64,000 nucleotides of DNA from Amphibacillus sediminis NBRC 103570 (lineage in GTDB: Bacteria; Bacillota; Bacilli; Bacillales; Amphibacillaceae). The first letter of the stretch is position 1; each line of letters begins with the position of its first letter. Position numbers and translations under genes: made by a program. The DNA lies in contig NZ_BCQW01000006.1 in assembly GCF_001552275.1 (NCBI RefSeq), positions 1 to 64,000 of the forward strand, written 5' to 3'. The notes beneath the pieces were generated by a model that saw nothing but the letters and a program-made list of their open reading frames with translations, made no database searches and was not told the DNA's origin. Positions 30,633 to 40,689 of this stretch are shown one piece after another.

Positions 30633-30864
30633 ATGAAACTTCGTTCAGTGGGGGGCGACGCATAGGATGTGCTCGTGCAGACGTTACGTCGCAACGTCGC
30701 GAACTCAGTCAGCTTCCTCTCTACCCCACGGAACGTTATTGTTGCTGGCTGTTGGATCTCCCACTTAGACATGACCTGTTCCCTTATTTCTTGAACTGGG
30801 AGGCTTACAAAAGCCCTTCGATGGGGCGAGTAATCGCAGCCCCAGCCAGTTACACTACAATAAT
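30633..30864 (+). repeat. Family A structured repeat, copy 7
   Basis: About 232-bp copy, missing the first few bases and about 20 bp of the connector between P2 and P3. Helices P2 and P3 and the GGGGC hairpin are intact. The core hairpin is altered (GTTACGTCGCAACGTCGC). Confidence 0.88.
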
Positions 30865-30904
30865 ACAACTAAAGTAAAAGATAGCGAAAAATCAAAACAA
30901 GATT

Positions 30905-30934
30905 AAAAAAAAGACATGACTAATCAGCCATGCC
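30905..30934 (-). terminator. Rho-independent terminator of ykyA
   Basis: GGCATG / CATGTC stem, read on the - strand, followed by eight T, directly after the ykyA stop. Confidence 0.8.
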
Positions 30935-31585
30935 TCATTCATAAGTAATATTTAATTCCGATTGATCATAGAATTCCCGCTTCAGTTCGTTAAATGAGTC
31001 AGTAGCTTCATTAAAAGCTAGATTGTGGTCAATCACAATTTGATACTGCTCATTTACCTTATTCACTTGGTCAGTAAAGTCTGCTTCCTCCAATTCTTCT
31101 AACATAAGCAATTGGTAAAGCTCAATATCATAATCCAAAGATGTTTGATATGATTCATGTAATGATAAAAATGCTTGATAGCGCTCCTCCATTAAAGCAA
31201 ACATTTCTTCAGCGATCGACTGAAGCTCTTCATCTTCCAAGTCTGCTATTAATGGCTCAATTTGATCAAATTCTTCCTTTGATGCTTGAATACTTGTTAT
31301 TTCAATATCCGTTAATTCTCTTCTTTCCTCTATTGAAGCTATGGCTGATTCTGCCAAAGATGCTATTTCCTCATACTGATCCATACTTAGTTCGCTGATT
31401 TGCTGATAAATACTTTGTTCCTCTTGTTCTAGAGCACTAAGCGGCTGTTGTTGAGCTACAAAGTCGCTTTCAAGCTGGACAGATTCCTCCATATGTTCAT
31501 ACATTTTTTCTTCTGTTGTTAGCCCTGAACACGCTGCTAAAATGATGCTCAATATGATTAGGGCGCTGATACTTTTCAATCGCAC
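30935..31585 (-). CDS. ykyA: YkyA-family cell-wall-binding lipoprotein
   Basis: Lipoprotein of about 216 aa (B. subtilis YkyA is 213). Signal peptide with lipobox ILAAC, Cys about 19. The remainder is a long acidic helical coiled region rich in Glu, Gln and Leu (for example EEQSIYQQISELSMDQYEEI), fitting the DUF/YkyA extracellular helical fold. Annotated in relatives as a putative cell-wall-binding lipoprotein; its function is unknown. The GTG start at 31585 has GGAGG 7 nt upstream. It lies between pdhA and def, as in B. subtilis. Confidence 0.85.
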   Translation of the reverse strand: MRLKSISALIILSIILAACSGLTTEEKMYEHMEESVQLESDFVAQQQPLSALEQEEQSIYQQISELSMDQYEEIASLAESAIASIEERRELTDIEITSIQASKEEFDQIEPLIADLEDEELQSIAEEMFALMEERYQAFLSLHESYQTSLDYDIELYQLLMLEELEEADFTDQVNKVNEQYQIVIDHNLAFNEATDSFNELKREFYDQSELNITYE

Positions 31586-31884
31586 AAAAATGCCTCCATT
31601 TCCTTTGTACATCTCGATGAGTTTCTTGACATATTTTAAAATAGTATATCATATTTATTAGGACAACCGACAGATTAATTCAATATTTTCATTTTTTTAT
31701 CATTTCATACAATCTTTAATGCCAGATAGTTGAACGATTAGCTTAAAGAACGGACAGTAACCAAGATGAACTTTAAAATGGACAGTACTTTCCTTATATT
31801 ATCATAAATTTAATCCCTTTTTTGAATGATTTGTGTTAAACTATGATACAGCTAACAGAGGTATGTAAAGGAGTGTAGGATATT

Positions 31885-32451
31885 TTGATTACAATGAAGG
31901 ATATTGTCCGCGAAGGTCATCCAGTCTTGACACAAGTTGCTGAAGAAGTTGTATTACCAGCAACAGAGCAAGAAAAGAAAATATTATCTGATATGTTAGA
32001 ATTTCTTAAAAATAGTCAAAATGAAAAAATAGCAGAACAATATGAGCTAAGACCAGGAGTAGGATTAGCTGCTCCTCAGTTAGGAATTTCTAAACGGATG
32101 ATGGCCGTTCACTTTGAAGATTTAAAAGGAAAATGCTACAGTGATGGTTACTTTAACCCCAAAATTATTAGTCATTCAGTAGAACAAACCTATCTCTCAG
32201 CTGGTGAAGGCTGTCTATCAGTAGATCGTGAGGTTCCTGGCTATGTTCCACGTTATGCTCGAATTACCGTAAAAGCAGTAAATTTAGCGGGTGAACCAGT
32301 TAAGCTCCGTTTGCGCGGCTATGCTGCCGTTGTATTTCAGCATGAAATTGACCATCTTAATGGGGTCATGTTTTTTGATCACATTAACAAAAATGAGCCG
32401 TTTCAAGCGCCTGCAGATGCAAAGCCTTGTGACATTGAATTAACCGATTAA
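31885..32451 (+). CDS. def: Peptide deformylase
   Basis: Metalloenzyme of 188 aa that removes the formyl group from N-terminal fMet of new proteins. The three motifs are [10 protein letters not shown] (about residues 59-68), EGCLSVDRE (about 110-118, metal Cys) and HEIDHLNG (about 153-160, metal His pair and catalytic Glu). The TTG start gives [15 protein letters not shown], matching the family N-terminus; an ATG three codons later is possible. It is the type 2 Gram-positive class with the longer insertion. It lies between ykyA and rpoY. Confidence 0.96.
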   Translation: MITMKDIVREGHPVLTQVAEEVVLPATEQEKKILSDMLEFLKNSQNEKIAEQYELRPGVGLAAPQLGISKRMMAVHFEDLKGKCYSDGYFNPKIISHSVEQTYLSAGEGCLSVDREVPGYVPRYARITVKAVNLAGEPVKLRLRGYAAVVFQHEIDHLNGVMFFDHINKNEPFQAPADAKPCDIELTD

Positions 32452-32546
32452 CTTTGGTTAAGCGATGTATAACTTTGTTTCATTAAGTGAAAAATATAAG
32501 GCAAAACCCTAGCGTCTTGAATATGTTCGTAAAAAATAAAACGTTT

Positions 32547-32575
32547 TTGTTTCCAAACTAACCAATCCATACTAT
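32547..32575 (+). promoter_or_regulatory. Promoter upstream of the small basic peptide and rpoY-rnjA
   Basis: TTGTTT at 32547-32552, 17-bp spacer, TACTAT at 32570-32575. Its transcript would include the 25-codon frame at 32641 and then rpoY-rnjA. Confidence 0.55.
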
Positions 32576-32640
32576 ACTAGTAGTAAGAGGGTTGGATCGG
32601 ATATTAAGTTTTTTGCTTTTTGAAAGGAGTTGCTTATACT

Positions 32641-32718
32641 ATGTTAAGACGCCTAAGAGAAAAGCTTCGGAAAAGATGGAAGAGACTATTTAATCAAAAT
32701 CGTGTCCCTAATGCTTAA
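32641..32718 (+). CDS. Very short basic peptide upstream of rpoY
   Basis: A 25-codon frame with an AAAGGAG site 11 nt before the ATG, behind a good promoter. The peptide has ten Arg or Lys in its first 16 residues, alternating with Leu and Trp (MLRRLREKLRKRWKRLF), so it should form an amphipathic cationic helix, then ends in NQNRVPNA. I do not recognise a family. It could be a real small protein, a leader peptide controlling the rpoY-rnjA message, or chance. Spacing to the ribosome site is slightly long. Confidence 0.45.
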   Translation: MLRRLREKLRKRWKRLFNQNRVPNA

Positions 32719-32800
32719 ACCAAATAAGCTTTCCAACAAAAAGTCCTATCGTCGTCATAAGGTATGCTAAATTAAACAAAGAAAAATAAGGAGAGATGAA

Positions 32801-33010
32801 ATGATTTTTAAAGTTTTATATCAAGAACATGCGTCAGAAATACCTGTAAGAGAAAATACACACCGTTTATATTATGAAGCAGAGAATGAACGCCAAGTGA
32901 GAAGTGAACTCAAGGATCGCAATATTAATATTGAGTTTATTCAACCGTTGGAAGGCGAACACCTTGCTTATGAAAAACAGTCAGAAGATTTTAAAGTGGA
33001 GAATGTGTAG
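32801..33010 (+). CDS. rpoY: RNA polymerase epsilon subunit RpoY
   Basis: Small accessory subunit of RNA polymerase, 69 aa (YkzG family), found in Bacillota. The conserved features are [18 protein letters not shown] at the N-terminus and the acidic AEDFKVENV-type end. It binds near the polymerase jaw and is similar in fold to phage inhibitor Gp2. AAGGAGA precedes the ATG. rnjA follows after 3 nt, the usual pairing. Confidence 0.95.
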   Translation: MIFKVLYQEHASEIPVRENTHRLYYEAENERQVRSELKDRNINIEFIQPLEGEHLAYEKQSEDFKVENV

Positions 33011-33013
33011 TTT

Positions 33014-34681
33014 ATGAAGTTTGTAAAAAATGATCAAACTGCAGTCTTTGCGATTGGTGGCTTAGGTGAAATCGGCAAAAATACCTATGGCATTCAATTT
33101 CAAGATGAAATCATATTAATTGATGCAGGAATTAAGTTCCCAGAAGATGAGCTTCTTGGAATTGATTATGTTATTCCTGACTACACATATCTCGTCCAAA
33201 ATCAAGATAAAATCAAAGGATTGTTTGTAACACATGGTCACGAGGACCATATCGGTGGTATTCCTTATTTACTAAGAGAAATTAATGTCCCAATCTATGC
33301 AGGAAAACTTGCGCTCGGATTAATTAAGAATAAATTAGAAGAGCATGGCTTGTTACGTCATGCTAAATTACACACATACCAAGAAGATGACGTGATTAAA
33401 TTTAGAAAAACGTCTGTAACGTTTTTCAGAACAACACACAGCATACCAGACTCATATGGAGTTGTTGTCAAAACACCTCCAGGCAATATCGTGCATACAG
33501 GGGACTTTAAATTTGACTTTACTCCCGTTGGAGAGCCTGCTAACATTGCGAAGATGGCGGAAATAGGAAAAGAAGGTGTGCTTTGCTTACTATCAGATAG
33601 TACCAATAGTGAAGTACCTGGCTTTACGCTTTCAGAACGTGTAGTTGGTGAAAGTATTAATGAAATTTTCAGCAGAGTTGACGGCAGATTAATTTTTGCA
33701 ACATTTGCTTCTAACATTCACCGTTTGCAGCAAATGGTTGAAGGTGCTGTTAAACACCATCGGAAAATTGCTGTATTTGGTAGAAGCATGGAAGCAGCCA
33801 TTTCAATTGGACGCGAATTAGGCTATATTAAAGCACCTGAGGATACATTTATTGATGCGCACCAAATTAACCGACTACCAGCTAATGAAGTAACGATACT
33901 ATGTACAGGCTCCCAAGGTGAGCCCATGGCTGCATTATCTCGAATTGCGAATGGTACGCATAGACAAATTCAGATTATCCCAGGAGATACAGTCGTCTTT
34001 TCATCTTCACCTATTCCAGGTAACACAGTTAGTGTAAGCCGCATGATAAATATGCTTTATCGTGCAGGTGCAGAAGTTATCCATGGCCCTCTTAACAATA
34101 TCCATACTTCTGGACACGGTGGACAAGAAGAACAAAAGCTTATGTTAAGATTACTTCGCCCTAAATTTTTTATGCCGATCCATGGCGAATATCGTATGCA
34201 AAAGGAGCACACCAAATTAGCCGAAGCATGTGATGTCGATCCGGAAAATTGTTTTATTATGGATAATGGAGATGTCCTTGCCTTAGGAAAGGACACTGCT
34301 TCTGTTACAGGAAAGATCCCATCTGGATCAGTTTATGTTGATGGAAGTGGAATCGGTGATATAGGTAACATTGTGTTACGAGATCGTCGTATCCTTTCAG
34401 AGGAAGGACTTGTCATTGTTGTCGTAAGCATTAATATGAAAGAGTTTAAAATTGCATCAGGTCCAGATATTATATCACGCGGGTTTGTTTATATGCGTGA
34501 ATCTGAGGACTTAATAAATGAAGCTCAGAAGCTTGTATCAAGTCATATTAATAAAATAATGGAGCGTAAAACAACCCAATGGTCAGAAATTAAAAATGAA
34601 ATTACTGACACGATTGCTCCTTTCCTATTCGAAAAAACAAAACGTCGTCCGATGGTTTTACCGATCATTATGGAAGTATAA
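33014..34681 (+). CDS. rnjA: Ribonuclease J1
   Basis: Metallo-beta-lactamase/beta-CASP ribonuclease of 555 aa, with endonuclease and 5'-3' exonuclease activity in mRNA decay and rRNA maturation. The metal motif [10 protein letters not shown] lies at about residues 73-82, the second-domain His in HTGDFKFD at about 162-169, and beta-CASP motifs include SSPIPGN and the [10 protein letters not shown] stretch (about 365-375). The C-terminal region ending in [12 protein letters not shown] is the dimerisation domain. Length matches RNase J1. Translationally coupled to rpoY. Confidence 0.97.
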   Translation: MKFVKNDQTAVFAIGGLGEIGKNTYGIQFQDEIILIDAGIKFPEDELLGIDYVIPDYTYLVQNQDKIKGLFVTHGHEDHIGGIPYLLREINVPIYAGKLALGLIKNKLEEHGLLRHAKLHTYQEDDVIKFRKTSVTFFRTTHSIPDSYGVVVKTPPGNIVHTGDFKFDFTPVGEPANIAKMAEIGKEGVLCLLSDSTNSEVPGFTLSERVVGESINEIFSRVDGRLIFATFASNIHRLQQMVEGAVKHHRKIAVFGRSMEAAISIGRELGYIKAPEDTFIDAHQINRLPANEVTILCTGSQGEPMAALSRIANGTHRQIQIIPGDTVVFSSSPIPGNTVSVSRMINMLYRAGAEVIHGPLNNIHTSGHGGQEEQKLMLRLLRPKFFMPIHGEYRMQKEHTKLAEACDVDPENCFIMDNGDVLALGKDTASVTGKIPSGSVYVDGSGIGDIGNIVLRDRRILSEEGLVIVVVSINMKEFKIASGPDIISRGFVYMRESEDLINEAQKLVSSHINKIMERKTTQWSEIKNEITDTIAPFLFEKTKRRPMVLPIIMEV

Positions 34682-34723
34682 GGATTAAAACGTAAATTTC
34701 ACGTTAAATCAAGCAAATAATCG

Positions 34724-34766
34724 AACACCCCTAAGGTATGGACAATAGCCTTATGGGGTGTTTTTA
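34724..34766 (+). terminator. Rho-independent terminator of rpoY-rnjA
   Basis: AACACCCC.AAGG / CCTT..GGGGTGTT stem followed by TTTTATTTT, about 45 nt after the rnjA stop. Confidence 0.9.
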
Positions 34767-34854
34767 TTTTAATATTTATCAACAGGAATTAAAGTTATAA
34801 TGAAGCGCACTAAAATAGAATGGTGGCGTGAAAACCACACCACCACATCTAGAT

Positions 34855-35526
34855 TTATTCGTCAGCAATTAACTGCTTTTCAAAGCGAGATATATCCTTA
34901 TCTGCTCCGATAATCACTAAGATATCGCCATCATGAATCATTTCATCTGCCATCGGGGAAACATTAATTTCATCCGTTTGCCCCGATTTAATCGCGACCA
35001 CATTACATCCGTAATTCGCACGGATATCCAGATCAACTAATGTTTGATTAACCAATTTCTTCCCTGCTTTTATTTCGACAATACTATGGTCGTCTGATAG
35101 CTCCAAGTGATCGAGTATGTTGTTTGAGATAATACTATGGGCAATTTTACGCCCCATATCACGCTCAGGATGAATGACTTGGTCCGCGCCAATTTTATTC
35201 AAGACCTTTTCATGATAGTCATTTTGTGCTTTTGCTGTGACTTTCTTTATCCCTAATTCCTTGAGCATTAAAGTCGTTAAAATACTTGCCTGAATATCCT
35301 CTCCTATCGCAACAATAACATGATCAATGTTGCGTATGCCCAGTTCCTTGAGCACTCTTTCATCTGTCGCATCTGCAATAACGGCATGGGAAGCAATGTT
35401 TCGAAACTGACTAACCTTACTCTCCATGGTATCAATAGCTAAAACATCCATGCCCTCTGCACTTAATTCTCTACAAACACTTCCACCAAAACGGCCTAAA
35501 CCAATGACCGCAAATTCTCTTTTCAC
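34855..35526 (-). CDS. ktrC: Ktr potassium uptake regulatory subunit (KtrC/KtrA)
   Basis: Cytoplasmic gating subunit of a KtrCD-type K+ channel, 223 aa. The N-terminal RCK/TrkA-N domain shows the Rossmann GLGRFGGSVCREL (about residues 9-21) and acidic IDTMESK. The C-terminal RCK_C domain (about 135-220) would bind cyclic di-AMP in homologues. GTG start with GAGGGGGA upstream. The membrane partner ktrD is not in this window. Position downstream of rnjA and convergent to it matches B. subtilis ktrC, which supports KtrC over KtrA. Confidence 0.92.
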   Translation of the reverse strand: MKREFAVIGLGRFGGSVCRELSAEGMDVLAIDTMESKVSQFRNIASHAVIADATDERVLKELGIRNIDHVIVAIGEDIQASILTTLMLKELGIKKVTAKAQNDYHEKVLNKIGADQVIHPERDMGRKIAHSIISNNILDHLELSDDHSIVEIKAGKKLVNQTLVDLDIRANYGCNVVAIKSGQTDEINVSPMADEMIHDGDILVIIGADKDISRFEKQLIADE

Positions 35527-36283
35527 ATCGATTCCCCCTCGTATATGTATTTAGGAACAATTTTGTCCTTGGATTATGGAATGCTTTGGTTACTCACAGC
35601 TTTAATTGATGTGAGGGTTTAAGAAAGCCTCGCAAATATGACAAAGCATATTTGATTTAAATCGTTAGACTCCGACAAATTATTTTTACGGTCTCATAAA
35701 TATTAAACTCTGAGCTTCTTTAGTCTAGCATATTTTTTAAAAAAACATAACTTTTTTTAGATACTTTTGAGTTAGGTTGGACAAAAATACAGAAAGCATT
35801 TGTTCTTTAAGTTAAGACTGTGTCTAGTTAATGATTACACAAATACACCCTTCAGATTAACCTCTAGAACTAACCGAGGGCAAGATTCGAACCTACAGGA
35901 TATAAGTAGTCTTGCCACAGAACGTGGCGATTTTAGTCTAACACTCCTCTGAATGGATTTTCAGCTCGCACTATTCCCGCCCAGAGTCTCGTCACTTCCT
36001 GATCGAACCCTGATCAAGAGCAGTCGAACCAAAACACGCGAACAAAAAACAAACATCCAAGTCGCCTAAACGCACTTGAATGTTTGTGAAAAAACTGAAT
36101 AAATTCGTCTACCAACGCTATTTGACACAGAATGGAAAAACTTAACGTGCCATTAGAGCCACGTCAGCCCTTTTACTGACTAGAAAATATCACGCACAAG
36201 CATGACAAGCTTAGCCCGCTCCAAGTCTTTTTATGCAAAAGTGAGATTATCTCAATGCTTTTTTACCCGAGCCTTTCCGACGC
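35527..36283. other. 757-bp non-coding gap between ktrC and the exporter operon
   Basis: Holds a CAAATATG / CATATTTG hairpin (about 35630-35653), a block at 35870-36030 with two T-loop-like GTTCGA motifs on the - strand that does not fold as a tRNA, and the exporter terminator at 36044-36087. I see no gene. Confidence 0.5.
36044..36087 (-). terminator. Rho-independent terminator downstream of the exporter operon
   Basis: CAAACATTCAAGTGC / GCGACTTGGATGTTTG stem, read on the - strand, followed by six T. It lies about 200 bp past the exporter stop. Confidence 0.75.
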
Positions 36284-38116
36284 TTATAACTCATCAAGCA
36301 TTTCAAATTGAGATTTAACTAAGTGGTAATATTCTCCTTTTTGATTGATAAGCTCATCGTGATTTCCTTGCTCCAAAATTCGTCCATGCTCCAGTACAAT
36401 AATATTGTCTGCCTCACGAATGGTTGACAGGCGGTGTGCAATCATAATTGCTGTTCTTCCCTTTAACAGCTTTCTAAGGGCCTGTTGTATTTTCATCTCA
36501 GCTTCAGTATCAATACTTGCTGTTGCTTCATCTAGGATTAAGATTCGAGGATTAGCTAACAACGCTCGAGCAAATGATAGCAACTGACGCTCTCCCGCTG
36601 ATAAAATGTTACCTCTTTCCTCAACTTCAGTTTGATAGCCATTAGCTAAGCGTAAAATAAAATCATGTGCACCTACAATTTTAGCGGATTCAATCACTTC
36701 CTCATCTGACGCTTCTGGGCGACCAAAACGAATATTATCCATAATTGATCCTGAGAAAATAAAGGTGTCTTGCAGTACCACACTTATATTGTTTCTTAAG
36801 CTATCTAAGCGCATATCTCGAAGATCATGACCATCAACGCGGACCGTTCCACTAGTTGGATCATAGAAGCGGCTAATTAAGTTAGCAATGGTCGACTTAC
36901 CCGATCCGGTATGGCCTACAAGGGCGACTGTTTGACCTGCCTTAATATCAATAGAAATTTCATGTAGGGCAATCCGATCATCATCATATGAAAAACGGAC
37001 TTGATCAAATTCGATATTTCCCTCCATGTTTTCAAATGACTTAGCATTTTTCTTTTCCTTAACATTAGGCTGCTCATCGAGAAACTCAAAAATACGCTCA
37101 GATGAAGCCATTGCAACCAGTAACTGATTGTAAATTTGACCGAGACGAGAAATCGGTTCCCAAAACATCCCTAAATAGAAAGCAAAAGATACAAACGTAC
37201 CAATCCCGATTGTTCCATTAATAATCAGATTAGAGCCATACGCAATTAAAATAACGGTCCCTATCGCATTACTCATTTCAACAAATGGACCAAAATAGGC
37301 ACTTTTTTTCATAGCAAGACGTTCTTTTTCAAAATTATCAATATTTACACCGTTAAAGTATTCTGTATTCTCTTGTTCCTGTGAAAAGGATTGGGTTATT
37401 CGAATACCTTGGATACTTTCATTTAAATGTGAATTCAATCGTGATTTTTGGATTCGGACATCCTGCCATGAACGACGAATATTACGGCGTAATTTAGTTG
37501 ATATATAGAACATGAGTGGCAATATCACTAACACTGCTAACGCAAGCTGTGGACTTAGGGCAAATAAGATCGCAATTATACCAACCAGCATAATAATATC
37601 CATTAAGAGATTAATAATACCGTTAGTAAACAGCTCCTGCAGTGAGTTAACATCATTTAATATCCTTACTAAAATGGAACCCGCTGAACGTTTATCAAAG
37701 AAATTATGTGATAAGCGTTGAACGTGTGAAAAAAGCTGTTTGCGCAAATCATGGATTGTTCGCTGTCCAAGTATATTGACAAATTTAATCCGATAACGAT
37801 TCGCTATATAATTCCCTAAATAAAGTAAACCAATGCCAATGATTAAATAGGCTAACAATTTGGTATCTTGTTCAGCAATAGCTTGATCAACAACAAACTG
37901 CCCAATTAGGATTGGAACGGCTAAACGAACGATCATGTTGACAAGCATGGTCAAAAAGGCTCCCGGAAGCAATGTCTTGGTATATGGCTTTAGATAATTT
38001 AACAATCTAGCCATCTGACGCCAATTAAAAGGTTTTTCGACTGCATTTTCTTGAGGATAATAAAAACGCTTAACATATGCACTTTTTTCCTCATATTCAA
38101 TTTTTTTAGCCATCAT
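36284..38116 (-). CDS. bmrD: Heterodimeric ABC multidrug exporter, subunit with catalytic site (YheH/BmrD-like)
   Basis: Half-transporter of about 610 aa with a six-helix membrane domain (about residues 40-330) and a C-terminal ATPase. Walker A is GHTGSGKST, the signature is the unusual LSAGERQLLSFARAL, and Walker B is ILILDEATASID with the catalytic Glu. The partner has Asp at that position, so the pair fits asymmetric BmrC/BmrD (YheI/YheH) exporters. The ATG at 38116 has AAAGGTG upstream and follows the partner stop by 13 nt; a longer frame overlapping the partner is unlikely. Probable multidrug or lipid export. Confidence 0.88.
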   Translation of the reverse strand: MMAKKIEYEEKSAYVKRFYYPQENAVEKPFNWRQMARLLNYLKPYTKTLLPGAFLTMLVNMIVRLAVPILIGQFVVDQAIAEQDTKLLAYLIIGIGLLYLGNYIANRYRIKFVNILGQRTIHDLRKQLFSHVQRLSHNFFDKRSAGSILVRILNDVNSLQELFTNGIINLLMDIIMLVGIIAILFALSPQLALAVLVILPLMFYISTKLRRNIRRSWQDVRIQKSRLNSHLNESIQGIRITQSFSQEQENTEYFNGVNIDNFEKERLAMKKSAYFGPFVEMSNAIGTVILIAYGSNLIINGTIGIGTFVSFAFYLGMFWEPISRLGQIYNQLLVAMASSERIFEFLDEQPNVKEKKNAKSFENMEGNIEFDQVRFSYDDDRIALHEISIDIKAGQTVALVGHTGSGKSTIANLISRFYDPTSGTVRVDGHDLRDMRLDSLRNNISVVLQDTFIFSGSIMDNIRFGRPEASDEEVIESAKIVGAHDFILRLANGYQTEVEERGNILSAGERQLLSFARALLANPRILILDEATASIDTEAEMKIQQALRKLLKGRTAIMIAHRLSTIREADNIIVLEHGRILEQGNHDELINQKGEYYHLVKSQFEMLDEL

Positions 38117-38129
38117 CTCACACCTTTCT

Positions 38130-39878
38130 TTAAACCGTTCCCATAATGGCATGTTTATCTCGATACTGGATTTCATATATTCGTTGATACGGACCGCCAT
38201 TACTTAATAGCTGGTCATGTGTCCCTCGTTCAACGATTTCACCTTCATCAAGAACTAAAATTTCATCAGCATGCTTTAATGAAGAAATACGGTGAGCTAT
38301 TATAAATGTTGTTCGATTTGTCATCACTTCTTTTAAAGCGCGTTGAATTTGAAATTCTGTTTCCATATCAACGGCAGAAGTTGCATCATCTAAAATAAGA
38401 ATGCTTGGATCAATTAATAAGGCACGAGCAATTGCTATACGTTGACGTTGGCCACCTGATAAGCCCATTCCTCGTTCTCCTAGAAGCGTATCGTAGCCTT
38501 TTGGCAGCTCCAGAATAAAATCATGAGCTTGGGCACGCTTTGCAGCGGCAATGATTTGCTCCATAGAAGCTTCTGGATTCCCGTAGGCGATATTTTCTTT
38601 AATTGATGTTGAAAATAGAAAGGACTCCTGTAATACAAAACCAATATGCTTTCGTAAAAATTTTAAGTTATAGTCTTTCGTAGAACGACCATCAATTAGC
38701 ACTTCACCCTCAGCAGGCTCATAGAAACGTGTCATTAGTTGGGTAATACTTGATTTTCCTGCTCCAGTTGCGCCTATCAAGCCAATTACTTTTCCTGGCG
38801 GAGCATCAAAATTAATATGTTTAAGAGCCGGATCATCGTCATCCGTATACTTTAATGTGACATCCTTAAATGTAACATGCCCTTTCAACCTATTTAATTC
38901 GAGAGCATCATCTTTCTCGACAATGTCCTCTTCCGCTTCAAGAATCTCTAATAAACGTTCACCTGATGCTTTAGCTTGAGAAAATTGGTTAACAGTAAAC
39001 CCTAAAAACATCAAAGGTCCAATTATATAGTTGACTAAGCTAAAAAATGCTACAAGTTCACCTAGACTCATTCGTTCATTAATAACAAGCCAGCCACCAA
39101 GGACCATGAGCATAATCATCGCAATATTACCGATAAACTCCATGAAAGGAAAATACTTAGCCCAAATGTTTGAAGTCTTAATGTTTACCTCACGATATTG
39201 CTTATTGTCGACCGTAAAGCGATCAATTTCAAAGTCCTCTTTAGATAAAGATTTAACCGTATTCATCCCACTAACATTTTCTTGGATTCTTGTATTTAGT
39301 CTACCTAACGATTGACGAATCGAGCGAAAAGCAGGGTGAACGGCCTTATCAAATCGTTTAACAACAATGATAAGAAATGGCATTACAGCCATGGTGACCA
39401 GTGCAAGTACTGCCGAATAGTAGAACATAACTACTAAACTCGTGAGCATTAAAAAGACCACACGAATGATTTCTTTAGCTCCGGCAGCCAAGAAAAACTT
39501 GAAGCCCTCGACATCCATTGTTAAACGTGACATCAGGTCACCGGTCCGAGCATTATCATAGTAAGTAAAAGATAAGCGCTGAAGTTTTTTATAAAGCTCA
39601 TCACGTAAATGATATACAGATGTCACGCCAAACAAATCACCTAAATACTGCTGAATAAAATTAGCAATCCCTTTTATAATCATCAGTCCGATAAACCCAA
39701 TTGATAATAGAGGTATTAAATCATAATTGCTGGCAAAAACAACTTGATCAATCGTTATTTGCAATACCATTGGATAAATCACGGTGATAGCGGTTACGAT
39801 TAAGACAAAAACCAATGATAAGATAAAGTATTTTTTATAAGGCCAATAAAAACCTTTTAGCTTTTGAAACGTTTTCAT
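38130..39878 (-). CDS. bmrC: Heterodimeric ABC multidrug exporter, degenerate-site subunit (YheI/BmrC-like)
   Basis: Half-transporter of 582 aa (B. subtilis BmrC is 585). Membrane domain about residues 15-310, then an ATPase with Walker A GATGAGKSS, signature LSGGQRQRIAIARAL and Walker B ILILDDATSAVD. Asp replaces the catalytic Glu after Walker B, the mark of the non-catalytic site in heterodimeric exporters. First gene of the pair; GAGGAGGGA precedes the ATG. In B. subtilis the operon is controlled by a leader peptide (BmrB) through attenuation; I could not recognise an equivalent upstream. Confidence 0.9.
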   Translation of the reverse strand: MKTFQKLKGFYWPYKKYFILSLVFVLIVTAITVIYPMVLQITIDQVVFASNYDLIPLLSIGFIGLMIIKGIANFIQQYLGDLFGVTSVYHLRDELYKKLQRLSFTYYDNARTGDLMSRLTMDVEGFKFFLAAGAKEIIRVVFLMLTSLVVMFYYSAVLALVTMAVMPFLIIVVKRFDKAVHPAFRSIRQSLGRLNTRIQENVSGMNTVKSLSKEDFEIDRFTVDNKQYREVNIKTSNIWAKYFPFMEFIGNIAMIMLMVLGGWLVINERMSLGELVAFFSLVNYIIGPLMFLGFTVNQFSQAKASGERLLEILEAEEDIVEKDDALELNRLKGHVTFKDVTLKYTDDDDPALKHINFDAPPGKVIGLIGATGAGKSSITQLMTRFYEPAEGEVLIDGRSTKDYNLKFLRKHIGFVLQESFLFSTSIKENIAYGNPEASMEQIIAAAKRAQAHDFILELPKGYDTLLGERGMGLSGGQRQRIAIARALLIDPSILILDDATSAVDMETEFQIQRALKEVMTNRTTFIIAHRISSLKHADEILVLDEGEIVERGTHDQLLSNGGPYQRIYEIQYRDKHAIMGTV

Positions 39879-40605
39879 TTTATGTATCCCTCCTCTAATC
39901 CATTTTTCATAACTATTAATATATCGACTTCCGAAATAAATTGCTACCCTTTTGCCTGTTTTTTTTCTAATTTTGCAAAAATCAGTCTTAAGACGGAAAC
40001 GATTAAAGTATAACGCTTAAAAAATACCTAATAATGTAAAATGATCTAAATAGTTGCAATTATTGCTTTTTGTTTGAATAATTCACTAGAATGAAGGCGA
40101 GAATACGAAAACAGACCGATCATATTCTCAGTTATGGTTTCCATTTAAAGGAGCTAACTTCGTTTTCTTTAAAGTACATGTATATGAGCTCTGCTCGCTT
40201 CTCATGAAACTATTTATCACTAAATAAGTTGTATCTAGAGAGTTATTAAGGAAGGTTCATTACTTTTTTCCCGATATATCTACCGTGTTTAACTACAGTT
40301 TATTCCGGAATATTTAAGCCTCAAATAACAATTGCTTAAGGTTTCCGACTCCGGGTCATCCGGTCACTCTTACTACCGGCTATGCTTATTACCACTACAA
40401 AATCTTACTCAAGGCTTTCCCCCATTCTTGACGCACTACAAGGGGACTGGGACGAACGAAAAATTTATCCATAGTAAATGATACTTATAGATTGTATCAC
40501 CTCAGATGATGAAATCTACTCCCCTTTCTACATGCATGGCTCCACCTTACAAAACATGGTAATTTTAGTCTATCACAGAAAAGTTACCTTTCTTAAAATG
40601 CCAAA
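39879..40605. other. Non-coding gap upstream of the exporter
   Basis: About 730 bp. The block 40270-40460 is less AT-rich than its surroundings and has CCGG-containing complementary segments (for example 40350-40382), but I could not assign it. It may be a decayed element. The exporter promoter was not identified. Confidence 0.4.
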
Positions 40606-40632
40606 AAGACGAATGAAAAATCATTCGCCTTT
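40606..40632 (-). terminator. Rho-independent terminator after the DUF998 gene
   Basis: CGAATGA / TCATTCG stem with TCTTTTTGG following on the - strand. It lies 58 bp past the DUF998 stop. Confidence 0.7.
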
Positions 40633-40689
40633 CTGGCATGCTACTTTTTTTATCTCAGATTCTATTCATTTAAGTTATAGAATGGTTAT

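Noticed and set aside
35870-36030. tRNA-like or tmRNA-like sequence on the - strand (GTTCGAATC and GTTCGATC motifs)
   Set aside because: The T-arm motif does not have pairing flanks, and no acceptor stem or anticodon arm can be built.
39879-40300. BmrB-like leader peptide attenuator before the exporter genes
   Set aside because: No short frame with a ribosome site followed by competing hairpins could be found.
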